In this document: piece after piece, positions 1 through 8,450 of the stretch | Layout: the number at the start of each line of letters is the position of its first letter | Position numbering within the stretch: the stretch's first letter is position 1 | Position numbers and translations under genes: made by a program | NCBI RefSeq assembly: GCF_002811955.1 | Contig: NZ_NPEF01000100.1 | Location: 1-13,571, forward strand | From: Leptospira ellisii | Lineage (GTDB): Bacteria; Spirochaetota; Leptospiria; Leptospirales; Leptospiraceae | Length of the DNA stretch: 13,571 bases | Direction: 5' to 3' | Notes under the pieces: generated by a model | The model's database searches: none | What the model was told of the DNA's origin: nothing | What the model saw: only the letters and a program-made list of their open reading frames with translations

Positions 1-291
1 GCCGGTCCTCAAAAGGAGGCGAAAACGGACGTAACACCGTATCGGGTCGCTTGTTTCGAATTCTCCGCGCTTGTCTAACGTCAAAAGATACGAAGGATGA
101 ATGCTTTTGGAGCCGTGTTTCTCGGTTTTTTTATGCCAGTCCCTAAGTTCGTCCAGGATACAACGGGCCGTGGCGGAAAGTCCTACCGCGCCTTCGTTTA
201 AAAAAATATAATCCGGCATCAAGGATTGTATTTCCACCGGCTTTGCTCCGGCGAGTTCTTCGAAGTTTATGTCCTGTTCGGTACTTTCCAT
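1..291 (-). CDS. Hypothetical protein, N-terminal part, cut by left window edge
   Basis: An open frame reads from an ATG at 289-291 leftwards off the window with no stop, giving 97 codons (begins [13 protein letters not shown]). I do not recognise the family. The visible part is soluble-looking, with no signal peptide or membrane helix. It has an acidic N-terminus, a helix-like stretch around residues 45-60 ([11 protein letters not shown]) and a basic, beta-like end near residues 85-97 ([12 protein letters not shown]). No strong Shine-Dalgarno precedes the ATG (only AGAG close by). It lies 89 bases downstream of avtA on the same strand, so co-transcription is possible. Codon use matches the neighbours. 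The reading frame is fairly certain; the function is unknown. Confidence 0.6.
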   Translation of the reverse strand, partial: MESTEQDINFEELAGAKPVEIQSLMPDYIFLNEGAVGLSATARCILDELRDWHKKTEKHGSKSIHPSYLLTLDKRGEFETSDPIRCYVRFRLLLRTG

Positions 292-380
292 ATCTCTAAT
301 TCGGATAACAAAACGCTTCCGACAAGTCGATCCTTTCTATGTGTCCAATCTTCCAATGCGAATGACGGGATGAAACCTTT

Positions 381-1640
381 TTATTTGGAGAATTTTTCCA
401 ATACGCGTCCGATCCTTACGATGCCTTCCTCGATCTCTTTGTCTTCTCGGACGAAACTCAATCGAAAACATTCCTCCCGATGAGACCAGTTCGGATCGGC
501 TCCCGGAAAGAAGGTTTTTCCGGGAACGACGACCGCTCCCGCCTCTTTTAGGATCGGATAAAGTTCGGAAACGGACAAACTAAGATTCTTTACCCAGATC
601 CAAAGAAAAAAAGCGCCTTCACTTTCATGAATCCTATAATCGATCGAGGAATTCCATCTCCGAAGAATCGTCTCGCGCGCGAAAAGCGTTTTTTTTCTGT
701 AAAAGGGTTGGATCACTTCCCGACAAAGATTCTTCCAAAGCCCGGAGCGGAAAAGTTCCAACGCGATAAACTGCCCCGGGTTGGCGTTCGTAAGATTGAT
801 CACGGAATTCGCTCTATGCAGCATCGAGATCGTTTCGACGTCGCCCAAAATAAAACCGGTCCGCGCTCCCGGAAGTCCCAATTTGGAAAGACTAAAACCT
901 TGAATCATTCCCGGTTTATGAACCAACGACGCGGTTTTAAAAACCACGCCCGGAAACGGAAATCCGTAGGCGTTGTCGACTAACAAAGGTATGTCGACTT
1001 CCGCGGATTTCGAGATCAAAAACGAAAGTTCTTCGTCCGTGATCACGTTCCCCGTAGGATTCGTAGGTCTCGAAACGCAGATACAACCCGCTTCCCGTTT
1101 CCAATCCGGATAAGAATCGAATTTATTTTTGGAAATAAAATATTTATAAGAACGATCGCCGGTTTCCCTTATATCCGGCGCAAAGGACAAAAAGGAACCC
1201 TCCTCCAAGGTCTGATCCGTATAACCGATGTATTCCGGAAGGATCGGAAACAGTATTTTTCTTTTCCTTCCGTCCGGAAATCGCCCGGAAAAAAAATTCA
1301 ATAAAAAGTAGAATGCGTTCTGACTTCCGTTGGTGACCGCGATCTGTTCGGGAGAAATTTCCGATCCGGATTCCTCAGAAAAAACGGAGGCAAGCCGTTC
1401 CCTTAATTCCCGGATTCCCGCGGGCGATTCGTAACTTCCTAAAATTTTTTCCATGGCCCCGGATTCGATTTGTTTGGAAACGATCTCCTTCCAAACCGCC
1501 GAAACCTCGGGAATCAAAGCCGGATTGCCGCCTCCGAGCATACAGGATCCCGGCGGCGGATTTCCGAGATCGTCCATCAGTTGACCGATCCCCGTTTGTT
1601 TTAGGAATTTATTCCCGAAGTCGGAATAAGAATAACGCAT
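381..1640 (-). CDS. avtA: Valine--pyruvate aminotransferase (PLP, fold type I)
   Basis: This 419-residue protein resembles E. coli AvtA along its whole length (E. coli about 417 residues). AvtA transfers the amino group between valine and pyruvate, or alanine and 2-oxoisovalerate, using pyridoxal phosphate in the cytoplasm. Visible signatures are MLGGGNPA near 34-41, TNGSQNAF near 103-110, LPEYIGY near 134-140, and [16 protein letters not shown] near 190-205 with the PLP-binding Asn194. Asp222 and Tyr225 sit in VDNAYG, the Schiff-base lysine is K253 in [11 protein letters not shown], and the substrate-carboxylate arginine is R393 in FRLSFV. The N-terminus ([18 protein letters not shown]) aligns with the E. 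coli start region, which supports this ATG. A GGAGG lies 14 bases upstream, rather far. The gene is divergent from the cyclase gene across about 200 bases. Nothing suggests damage. Confidence 0.93.
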   Translation of the reverse strand: MRYSYSDFGNKFLKQTGIGQLMDDLGNPPPGSCMLGGGNPALIPEVSAVWKEIVSKQIESGAMEKILGSYESPAGIRELRERLASVFSEESGSEISPEQIAVTNGSQNAFYFLLNFFSGRFPDGRKRKILFPILPEYIGYTDQTLEEGSFLSFAPDIRETGDRSYKYFISKNKFDSYPDWKREAGCICVSRPTNPTGNVITDEELSFLISKSAEVDIPLLVDNAYGFPFPGVVFKTASLVHKPGMIQGFSLSKLGLPGARTGFILGDVETISMLHRANSVINLTNANPGQFIALELFRSGLWKNLCREVIQPFYRKKTLFARETILRRWNSSIDYRIHESEGAFFLWIWVKNLSLSVSELYPILKEAGAVVVPGKTFFPGADPNWSHREECFRLSFVREDKEIEEGIVRIGRVLEKFSK

Positions 1641-1839
1641 ATCGTACCAAATTTCCTCCGAACCTCGAAGCAGAAACCAGAATCTAAATGAAAAGGGAAA
1701 TTTTACGGAATCGGAAAACGGAATCGTCTTGTAATTTTAGTCCGATTTCTAAAAATCTCTGCGACGGAAGGAAACCTTAAGGTCGGACCTACGATCCGAA
1801 CGCATCCGTTCAAAATCTCCCGAGGATATCAAAACAAAG

Positions 1840-3738
1840 ATGGTCGAAACCGTTCAGAACAAGATCAAATCAACCGAAATCCGGGATCTCTCGGAATTCC
1901 TAAACCGATTCCCTTGGGATCCGAAATGGATCGAATCGGATCCGTCCATCGACACGCTCTGGGAATTCGAATTGGACGTGGACGTGGAATCTCTCTGGCC
2001 ATGGTTGATCGACACGTCTTCGTTTAACAAAAGAATCGGCATTCCCGAAATGAAATACGTGGAAAAGGAAGGGAAACTTTTCGGTTCCTCACGGAACGCG
2101 GGAATCAAAATGGAATGGGAGGAGGTTCCCTGGGAATGGGAATACTGTAAAGGGCTGAACAACGCCAGAATCTACGGTAAGGGAATCGCAAAATACGTAC
2201 GGACCAGATATCTCCTGGAAAAACTCCCCGAAAACAGGACGAAACTCACCGTTTACTTCGGATGGATTCCGCGGGGAATATTAGGAAAATTGATTCTTCC
2301 GTACGGAATGAAACAGATGTATCTGGAATATCAAAAGGGATTGCGAGGGCTTCTGGAAGACATCGAAACGAGGAGAAAAAACGAGGCGTTCCTCGCCTCC
2401 AACCGTTTGCGAAAAGAAACCGCTTCGATATCGGAAAACGTCAAGCTCAAACAGATCCGTGCCGGTCTTATCGAACTCGGAATCGACCGCGAACTCGTGG
2501 ATCGTGTGATCGATTACGTCCTTTCCGAGGACGAAAACGAACTCTACAGGATTCGTATTAAAAAAATCGCATATGATTGGAAGATTCCCCAAGAGGATCT
2601 ACTTTTCCTTTTTTTACACGGATGCCGCTCCGGACTTTTCACGCTTTCCTGGGACGTCATCTGCCCTCATTGTAGGGGAGTTCGGTCCGAACTGAGCAAT
2701 TTAGGCGACGTCCCTTCCCAGGATTCCTGCGAAGTCTGCGGAATCGACTTCGAATCCACGAAACTCAATTCCATCGAAATCACGTTCCACGTTCATCCTT
2801 CGATCCGGGAAGTGCAGAAAAGATATTTCTGCGCGGCGGAACCGGCGACCAAAGCGCATATACGATTCCAAAAAACGGTTCCGCCCGGATCGGAATACGA
2901 CACGGATCTTTTGTTAAACGAAGGGATATTCAGACTTCGTGTAGGAGGGGAAAAAAAATACAACCTCCTCGAGTTAAAACCCGCCGCAGCAGAAACGGTT
3001 CGATGGACCGTGGGACAAGACGAAGAGGAACTTTCGGCGCAACCTCGTCCCACGATCCGGATTCTGAACACGGCGACATCTCCGAGAACCTTCATCATCG
3101 AAGAGAAAAAGGAGGATTTTTATAGTCTTCGTCCGGCGGAATTGTTCAACTTTCAGGACTTCAGGGATTTATTCACGGAACAGGCGGTCGCGTCCGATCT
3201 GCAGTTGGACATAGGAGTTCAGACGATCCTATTTACGGATATCGTTGGTTCTACGAGATTCTATATTTCCGAAGGGGACACGGGAGCCTTTAAGGAGGTG
3301 CGCGATCATTTCGTGCAGGTATTCCGCGTCGTAAAGGAACACAGGGGGGCCGTGGTAAAAACGATCGGAGACGCAGTTATGGCTGCGTTCGCAAGTCCTT
3401 TGGATTCCTTACGGGCCTCGATCGAATTGCAGAAAATTTTCCAAGTCACTCCGCAGAACAGGATTCAAATCAGAATCAGTCTGCACTCGGGCCCCTGTCT
3501 CGCGGTGAATCTCAACAGCAATATCGACTATTTCGGAAATACGGTCAACTATGCCTCTAAACTTCAGGCGATCACCGACGCCGGAGAAATCGCGTTTTCG
3601 GAGGCGATTTTTAGGGACGAAGAGATCCGGAAATTCCTCAGGGAATCCGAAACTAAGGTGCGAAAACTGCCGTTTAAGCTTCCCTGGTCGGAGGAGGAAC
3701 ATCCGGCGTATAAACCGGTGCTTCCCTCAAAAAATTAG
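1840..3738 (+). CDS. Multidomain class III adenylate/guanylate cyclase (START-like + zinc ribbon + CYCc)
   Basis: This 632-residue protein should make a cyclic nucleotide from ATP or GTP. Residues about 38-176 look like a START/SRPBCC-type region (Trp/Tyr-rich). Residues about 200-430 resemble the DUF5939 region found before some bacterial cyclases and include two CxxC pairs (C275/C278 and C297/C300), probably a zinc ribbon. The cyclase domain spans about 458-600. Metal-binding aspartates are D467 (FTDIVGST) and D511 (GDAVMA); K507 and D563 fit the ATP-type substrate-selecting pair; N570 lies in NTVNYAS. The usual transition-state arginine two helical steps later is K574. No transmembrane helix is seen, so it is probably cytosolic. 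The ATG has a GAGG 14 bases upstream. The gene ends 14 bases from the convergent thiol oxidoreductase gene. Ligand and partners cannot be read from the sequence. Confidence 0.88.
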   Translation: MVETVQNKIKSTEIRDLSEFLNRFPWDPKWIESDPSIDTLWEFELDVDVESLWPWLIDTSSFNKRIGIPEMKYVEKEGKLFGSSRNAGIKMEWEEVPWEWEYCKGLNNARIYGKGIAKYVRTRYLLEKLPENRTKLTVYFGWIPRGILGKLILPYGMKQMYLEYQKGLRGLLEDIETRRKNEAFLASNRLRKETASISENVKLKQIRAGLIELGIDRELVDRVIDYVLSEDENELYRIRIKKIAYDWKIPQEDLLFLFLHGCRSGLFTLSWDVICPHCRGVRSELSNLGDVPSQDSCEVCGIDFESTKLNSIEITFHVHPSIREVQKRYFCAAEPATKAHIRFQKTVPPGSEYDTDLLLNEGIFRLRVGGEKKYNLLELKPAAAETVRWTVGQDEEELSAQPRPTIRILNTATSPRTFIIEEKKEDFYSLRPAELFNFQDFRDLFTEQAVASDLQLDIGVQTILFTDIVGSTRFYISEGDTGAFKEVRDHFVQVFRVVKEHRGAVVKTIGDAVMAAFASPLDSLRASIELQKIFQVTPQNRIQIRISLHSGPCLAVNLNSNIDYFGNTVNYASKLQAITDAGEIAFSEAIFRDEEIRKFLRESETKVRKLPFKLPWSEEEHPAYKPVLPSKN

Positions 3739-3752
3739 AAAAGTAGAATATT

Positions 3753-4409
3753 CTAAACCGTAGAATTTTCGTTTTTCAACTGATCGAACACCTGTAGAAA
3801 GAGCGCGGATTCCTGCGCTCCGGAAACGGCGTATTTCTCGTTAAAGACGAAAAAAGGAACTCCGGAAACTCCCAATTTCCTGCCCTGATATTCCGTTTCA
3901 CGGATTTCGTCCAATAACTCCCGATCGTTTTTCACGCGCTCCAAATCCTCCGGATCGAGACCGGCTTCCTTTAAACTTTCCCGGATCGCATCCGCGTCGG
4001 AAAGATCCTTATTCTCGGCGAAAAAATTCCTGAAAAATATTTCCGCAAGTTCGAAAGACTTTCCTTTTTCCTCCGCTTTACGGATCAACGCGTGCAAAAG
4101 AAACGTATTCGGCTGACGGCCTTTCTGATCCTTCGTAAAAGGAAGTCCTTCCGCCTCGGCGATGTCGGCCACGCGTTGTACCATCGGTTGGATCCGATCC
4201 ATGGAACCGAATTTACGCCCCATGTGAAGTTCACGATCCTCTCCTTCCGGGGGAAGATCCGGATTGAGCTGGAACGCCCTCCATTCCACCTGAACGTCGT
4301 CTTCGGGATGGGATTGTTTCCAAAGACGAATCGCGTCTTCCATTCTTTTTTTACCGATATAACACCAAGGACAAACGACGTCAGAATAAACGGCGATTTT
4401 AGTTTCCAA
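3753..4409 (-). CDS. DsbA-family (FrnE-like) thiol oxidoreductase, TTG start
   Basis: A 218-residue thioredoxin-fold protein of the DsbA/FrnE type. It has the redox motif C13-P-W-C16 straight after the first beta strand (IAVYSDVVCPWCYIG), a long helical insertion (about 55-170), and the cis-proline loop VSGVPFFVFN with P185. There is no signal peptide, so it is likely a cytoplasmic disulfide oxidoreductase or isomerase; FrnE-like proteins have been linked to oxidative-stress tolerance, but the substrate here is unknown. No ATG fits the start. The frame begins at TTG (4407-4409) with GAGG eight bases upstream, and the first strand follows immediately, so the TTG start is well supported. The gene converges on the cyclase gene and is the first gene downstream of ssrA on the same strand. 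Confidence 0.88.
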   Translation of the reverse strand: METKIAVYSDVVCPWCYIGKKRMEDAIRLWKQSHPEDDVQVEWRAFQLNPDLPPEGEDRELHMGRKFGSMDRIQPMVQRVADIAEAEGLPFTKDQKGRQPNTFLLHALIRKAEEKGKSFELAEIFFRNFFAENKDLSDADAIRESLKEAGLDPEDLERVKNDRELLDEIRETEYQGRKLGVSGVPFFVFNEKYAVSGAQESALFLQVFDQLKNENSTV

Positions 4410-4417
4410 TATTAGTT

Positions 4418-4421
4418 CCTC
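4418..4421 (-). promoter_or_regulatory. Shine-Dalgarno deciding a TTG start
   Basis: On the minus strand GAGG is followed by eight bases (AACTAATA) and then TTG. This fixes the TTG as the start of the FrnE-like gene, since no in-frame ATG lies near the conserved N-terminal beta strand. Confidence 0.65.
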
Positions 4422-4601
4422 GTTTTCGAAAGAATTCCGAAAGGAATCCAGGACCGAGCATGTCCTTTCCGATGTTGAATTTATGGAATAGGATGAAAAG
4501 TCGAAACTCGTTCCCGTTGCAAAAACACTTTCTTTTTATAATTTCTGACTTCTACAAGCGCCGATCGGTTTGAATATAAATCGGGAAACGGAGGAATTCC
4601 C

Positions 4602-4628
4602 AAAAAAAGAAATCCGTTTTGAGCGGTT
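4602..4628 (-). terminator. Possible terminator downstream of ssrA
   Basis: About 30 bases after the tmRNA 3' end the minus strand reads AAACCG, a short loop, CGG-A-TTT, then C and seven T (complement of A run 4602-4608). The stem is short and has one bulged base. A second T run (complement of 4646-4653) lies directly after the mature tmRNA end, so termination could occur at either place. The rest of the region 4410-4659 shows no gene. Confidence 0.3.
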
Positions 4629-4659
4629 TTACCCGGAATAGACAAGAAAAAAACAATCC

Positions 4660-5007
<348 letters not shown>

Positions 5008-5229
5008 TGTTGTATGGATTAGACTGTCAAAATTCCGCGAGAAACGGATTTCTGCAAGTTTTTTTAAATCCGCTCGGTTTGAACGACTGAATTGCGTAGA
5101 AGAAAAGATTACGTAACAAATTGAAACTGATTTTTGTATCAAAGCCCGGACCGAACTCGAAAAGGACGAAAAAAAAAAAGTTTCGGCTGTTAATTTGGTA
5201 ATAATTCAGTGGGAGAGGTGCAGTACTCT

Positions 5230-5451
5230 ATGGATCAAATAAAAGATAAGATTTCTTCGTTCGGGGCGTTTATGTCCTTCGCAGGAATCGTTTCTTCGGT
5301 TCTTAGTTTCTTTAATTACAATTTGAAAATTCTTATGTGGGTGGACAACTGGGGAGTTTCCACGGGATGGGCGATCCGCGGCGGCCTGATCGTAGGCGGC
5401 GTTATCCTTTATTTCCTCGGTAAGTTGGGAAGAAATTCCGTAGAAGCTTAA
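5230..5451 (+). CDS. Small two-helix membrane protein
   Basis: A 73-residue protein of unknown function (MDQIKDKISSFGAFMSFAG...). It has a short charged N-terminus, a hydrophobic helix around residues 12-30 (AFMSFAGIVSSVLSFFNY), a polar aromatic turn (LMWVDNWGVSTGW), and a glycine-rich second helix around 48-66 (RGGLIVGGVILYFLG) ending in a basic tail. A helical hairpin in the inner membrane is the likely form. An in-frame GTG exists at 5209, but the ATG at 5230 is preferred because GGGAGAGG lies 11-12 bases before it and inside the longer version. The gene is monocistronic, with a hairpin terminator 27 bases downstream, and is divergent from ssrA. Confidence 0.72.
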   Translation: MDQIKDKISSFGAFMSFAGIVSSVLSFFNYNLKILMWVDNWGVSTGWAIRGGLIVGGVILYFLGKLGRNSVEA

Positions 5452-5477
5452 ATCTTACTCCGATCGAATGCGGATCT

Positions 5478-5500
5478 ACCCGCTTGCAAAAGCGGGTTTT
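5478..5500 (+). terminator. Rho-independent terminator after the small membrane protein gene
   Basis: ACCCGCTT (5478-5485) pairs perfectly with AAGCGGGT (5490-5497) around a GCAA tetraloop, followed by TTTT. The T tract is short but the 8-bp stem is stable and well placed, 27 bases after the stop. On the minus strand the hairpin follows directly on the stop codon of the 5499 gene, but without a following T run. Confidence 0.7.
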
Positions 5501-6359
5501 AAAAATAAAAATTCAAAGAAAATTTAGATTCGAGTTCCCCGTCCGTCCGGGACTTTCCTCCGCCGATCCGAATATCAAAATCCCCGCTTTCTTTCGCCGT
5601 TTGCGGTTTCGTTTTCGCGGAATAGGAAAGGATCTGCGTAAGCGAAAAATCCAAAAGTAAAACTCCGATTAGACCGGAGATCGCCCTCTCTCTGCTGTCC
5701 TGAAGTTTCGAATGAGTCGTATAACCGCCGCTTATCGGATCCTTAACCAAGGAAGCCTGGTGTTCCACCAGCATCAGACTCAAAAAGGACGGATTTTGTG
5801 AAAGACCGTTCGGGTATAAATTATAATATGCTAAAGCTATATTTCCCGACTCCTCGTAGAAAGTCACGGTCGGTTTCGCGTACACGGCTACGAGACTGAC
5901 GAGATAAATCTCCGCGATCGAAAAAAGCGAACCGATGAGCGGATGACCGTTGATGTAAAGATTGGACCAACCCGGAATCAAACTCGGAAGCGCACCTAAA
6001 AAAGTGAGCCGCATCAGTTCCGAATTTTTTAAGATTCCCGGATTCGTTTGTGTCTCCGTCGCAGCAGTGGCGCCGCCCGGAGCCCCCCATTTCACGGGAA
6101 GCGATTTGATCGATTTAATCGCAGAAATCGGAACTTGAAACGAGGAGCCGGATTCCGTATCTATTTTAACGCTCGATTTCCCCAGGATCGTCTTAACGTT
6201 TTTGTATTCCGTCCCCGAACGGAGAATCACCGTGTCCGCATACAATCCGGAAAACCCGAAAATCGAAAAAAGGAAAAACAAAACGCGAAGAGAGGAAACG
6301 GATTCGCTTACGAACACGTTCCGTTTAAAAACCTTGGAAAAATTAGGCGTTGATCTCAT
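5499..6359 (-). CDS. Secreted/membrane protein, last gene of the sigma-FecR unit
   Basis: I do not recognise a named family. From the preferred ATG (6357-6359) the protein has 286 residues. It starts with a long signal peptide (hydrophobic core LRVLFFLFSIFGFSG, likely cut after LYA before DTV). Then comes a beta-rich module (VILRSGTEYKNVK ... VPISAIKSIKSL). A hydrophobic part contains a PGWSNLYINGHPLIG stretch like that of small membrane proteins with PGxGQxY motifs, a helix SIAEIYLVSLVAVY, and a later helix SGLIGVLLLDFSLTQIL. The C-terminus SKFSLNFYF ends in Phe, as many outer-membrane strands do, but the helices argue for an inner-membrane or periplasmic place. The frame also allows starts at GTG 6413, ATG 6377 and GTG 6317; none has a strong Shine-Dalgarno. 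It follows fecR closely. Confidence 0.72.
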   Translation of the reverse strand: MRSTPNFSKVFKRNVFVSESVSSLRVLFFLFSIFGFSGLYADTVILRSGTEYKNVKTILGKSSVKIDTESGSSFQVPISAIKSIKSLPVKWGAPGGATAATETQTNPGILKNSELMRLTFLGALPSLIPGWSNLYINGHPLIGSLFSIAEIYLVSLVAVYAKPTVTFYEESGNIALAYYNLYPNGLSQNPSFLSLMLVEHQASLVKDPISGGYTTHSKLQDSRERAISGLIGVLLLDFSLTQILSYSAKTKPQTAKESGDFDIRIGGGKSRTDGELESKFSLNFYF

Positions 6360-6424
6360 TTTCTCAGCAAGAATCATTCGAATTTGGAAACGCGGAGAAA
6401 ACCCGCAGACCACAAAATTCCAAA

Positions 6425-7804
6425 TTATTCGAATTCTATGGAATCGACCGCATCCACCGGAAATAAAAGATTTCCATCCGATTTAAGAAGGATATAAAAA
6501 TTCTCGTGTTGATACACAAAACCTTTCACCTTGGAACCGTCCTTAAAATAGATCACGCGTTCCATATCAGGCTGATTTCTATCCTTTAAAATCTGGATCA
6601 GCGGAGTGTTGTCGAGTTTCGAAACCAAGGATTTCAGTTTTTCCACCTCTTTTAGATCCGAGGGAGGGAAACGCACCATCGACTTGAATTTCTCTTCGAG
6701 TTCCTGCTCTTCTGTAGGTAATAAATTCCTTATTTTTTTATCAAGATCCTTTTCGATCGAAAAGTTGCGTTCTTCCTTGATCGTTTTTAAATCGGGCGCG
6801 AGAGAAGAGAAAAAATCCTCGTGTAGGGCGATTCCTTTCGATTTCGCCTCCAATATCACCTTTCCCAGCGACTCGATTTTAGATAAACCCGCTTCGGAAA
6901 TTCCCCTCCAGGAAAGGGCTTGTCCGTGGTTCATCACCACTTTGCTGCTTTTAAATAAGGCAGGAAATTCCAATTGAAAAACGGCGCGTTCCTCGTTGGT
7001 CAGAGAATTGGCTATTTTTTCGAAAGCCACATACGGCCCCGTTTCCATTTCCACCGAACCTTCCAAAATCTCCAGATCCAATTGGGAATACGATTCGCTG
7101 ACGATTCTAGAATATTGGATTTTGGTTCCTAAAAGACGGGCCTTTACATCCGGAGATAAAACGGAAAATACGCCGGCCTCTTCGGGATCCGTCGATTCTT
7201 TCGAAATCGAATCGATCAACACCGAACCTTGTTTTACGTTTAAGGACGAATTTTTTCTGGTACCGGAAAGGGAAACTTGGGAATCCGGCAACACGCGGAC
7301 GGAGACGCTTTTAGTTCCTTCGAACTGAAATTCGCAGATGGAAAAACTTCCCGAATCCAGTCTTTTATCCAAAATGTTTTCTCCCGTTTGAACGGAAGTT
7401 CCGCCGATCTTACAATCACCGTAAGAATTAAGAAAGGCTTGGTCCAACGCGGTCTCCGATTTGGAACGATACTCGAGCCAAAAGATAAGACCAGTAATCA
7501 GCAAAATCGCTGCCGCCGCAAATCCGGAAACGATCCAAAAAGAGGTTTTAATCGGACTTTTAAAAGTTACGATTTTTTCTGAATCATTTTTTTTTACGGG
7601 AGAATCTCCTACGTCGTCGGAAGGTGCAAGAACGTATTCCAACGAAGAATGAAAACGCGTCGCCGACAAATAAAGAGCGCGGGCTTTGTCATTCCGAAAG
7701 ACGAAGTCCATAAGTTCCTTCTTTTCCGAGGTATTCAATTCTCCGAACAGATACCTTCCGAGAAGTTCTTCAAAACGTTCTATGTTCTCTACTTCTATAT
7801 TCAT
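6425..7804 (-). CDS. FecR-domain transmembrane regulator (probable anti-sigma partner)
   Basis: A 459-residue bitopic membrane protein. The cytosolic N-terminus (about 1-85) is helical and anti-sigma-like (FEELLGRYLFGELNTSEKKEL). A single transmembrane helix spans about 88-110 (SFWIVSGFAAAAILLITGLI). The outer part holds a FecR domain at about 136-258 with the typical VFSVLSPDVKARLLGTKIQ signature at 212-230. Residues 300-400 are charged and helical. The last 43 residues form a small beta module (VIYFKDGSKVKGFVY ... FPVDAVDSIEF). FecR proteins control ECF sigma factors from the membrane, and this gene starts eight bases after the sigma stop codon, so it is the likely partner. It lacks its own Shine-Dalgarno, which points to translational coupling. 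The signal sensed is unknown; no TonB receptor is seen nearby. Confidence 0.87.
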   Translation of the reverse strand: MNIEVENIERFEELLGRYLFGELNTSEKKELMDFVFRNDKARALYLSATRFHSSLEYVLAPSDDVGDSPVKKNDSEKIVTFKSPIKTSFWIVSGFAAAAILLITGLIFWLEYRSKSETALDQAFLNSYGDCKIGGTSVQTGENILDKRLDSGSFSICEFQFEGTKSVSVRVLPDSQVSLSGTRKNSSLNVKQGSVLIDSISKESTDPEEAGVFSVLSPDVKARLLGTKIQYSRIVSESYSQLDLEILEGSVEMETGPYVAFEKIANSLTNEERAVFQLEFPALFKSSKVVMNHGQALSWRGISEAGLSKIESLGKVILEAKSKGIALHEDFFSSLAPDLKTIKEERNFSIEKDLDKKIRNLLPTEEQELEEKFKSMVRFPPSDLKEVEKLKSLVSKLDNTPLIQILKDRNQPDMERVIYFKDGSKVKGFVYQHENFYILLKSDGNLLFPVDAVDSIEFE

Positions 7805-7812
7805 CGTAGATA

Positions 7813-8337
7813 TTAAAACTGAAGTCCTTGGCTCTCCATTTTTTCTTTTAAAAGGGCGACTGCGGAAATCAATCTCCTGCTTACGGTACGTTCGGAAATG
7901 CCCAGCGCTGAGGCCGTTTCTTTGAGAGTTTTTCTCTCTAGTTCTTTCAATAATATTATACTTTTTTCCGGCTCGGGAAGACTCTGAATCGAATCTTTTA
8001 TCGCTTTTTCCAAAAAAGCTTTTTCCAGATTTTCCGGAATCTCGGGATTCACTTCGATTTCCAGATGCGAATCTCCTATGCTTAAGTTTCCGAACTCCTT
8101 TTTCTGCTTATTATAATGTTTGAAATAAAGGTTTTTTGCAATCGAACAGGCCCAAGTAGTGAACGACCCTCTTTCGGGATCGAACTTAGAATAAAAAGTA
8201 AAAACTTTGAGAAAGGCTTCCTGGGTTAGATCCTCTGCGACCTCGGGATCACCGGATATTTTTAGGAGAAAATGATAAATGGTCCGATGGTTTTCCTCGT
8301 AAAGTATTGAAAAATCTGTAGAATCGGATTCAACCAT
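7813..8337 (-). CDS. ECF (group 4) RNA polymerase sigma factor
   Basis: A 174-residue sigma-70 family protein with only regions 2 and 4. Region 2 spans about 10-80 and includes DPEVAEDLTQEAFLKVF (core binding) and the FTTWACSIAKNLYFKHYNKQK part (promoter melting and -10 recognition). Region 4 spans about 112-167 with the helix-turn-helix LKETASALGISERTVSRRLISAV (-35 recognition). The length is normal for the group. It would direct RNA polymerase to a small regulon, probably including its own operon. The fecR gene follows after eight bases. The ATG (8335-8337) has no Shine-Dalgarno, and an in-frame TAG lies 21 bases upstream, so no earlier start is possible. An ECF-like promoter lies about 15-40 bases upstream. 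Confidence 0.92.
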   Translation of the reverse strand: MVESDSTDFSILYEENHRTIYHFLLKISGDPEVAEDLTQEAFLKVFTFYSKFDPERGSFTTWACSIAKNLYFKHYNKQKKEFGNLSIGDSHLEIEVNPEIPENLEKAFLEKAIKDSIQSLPEPEKSIILLKELERKTLKETASALGISERTVSRRLISAVALLKEKMESQGLQF

Positions 8338-8351
8338 CGGAAATAGTGTTT

Positions 8352-8377
8352 TAAGACCCTAAGTTTTTGCAGTTTCT
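8352..8377 (-). promoter_or_regulatory. Putative autoregulated ECF-type promoter of the sigma operon
   Basis: On the minus strand AGAAAC (complement of 8372-8377) is followed by 16 bases and CTTA (complement of 8352-8355). This resembles the Bacillus SigW-type consensus TGAAAC-N16-CGTA. Transcription would start about seven bases before the ATG, which fits the missing Shine-Dalgarno. It is a pattern match only; the specificity of this sigma is not known. Confidence 0.33.
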
Positions 8378-8417
8378 GGGACAATTTGCGATTCTAAAAG
8401 CATAAAAAGAAATTCGT

Positions 8418-8446
8418 TTCATCGTCCTCAAAAGGAATTCATCGTC
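8418..8446 (+). repeat. 9-bp direct repeat, 20-bp pitch, upstream of the lipoprotein gene
   Basis: TTCATCGTC occurs at 8418-8426 and again, identically, at 8438-8446, ending four bases before the ATG at 8451. An AAGGA lies between the copies. Possible roles are a regulator site in the 5' leader or chance; there is no further evidence. Confidence 0.4.
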
Positions 8447-8450
8447 AAAA

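Noticed and set aside
1705..1726. Direct repeat ACGGAATCG twice, 13 bp apart, in the avtA-cyclase gap
   Set aside because: Words such as CGGAATCG are very common in this DNA, so chance is likely. It also cautions against over-reading the other short repeats.
3744..3755. Palindrome TAGAATATTCTA between the convergent cyclase and FrnE-like genes
   Set aside because: All A/T-rich with a four-base arm once a loop is allowed, and no proper T run follows; too weak to call a terminator.
5025..5030. TTGACA on the minus strand just upstream of ssrA
   Set aside because: A perfect -35 hexamer, but it lies only 17 bases before the mature tmRNA 5' end, so no -10 with normal spacing can serve that end.
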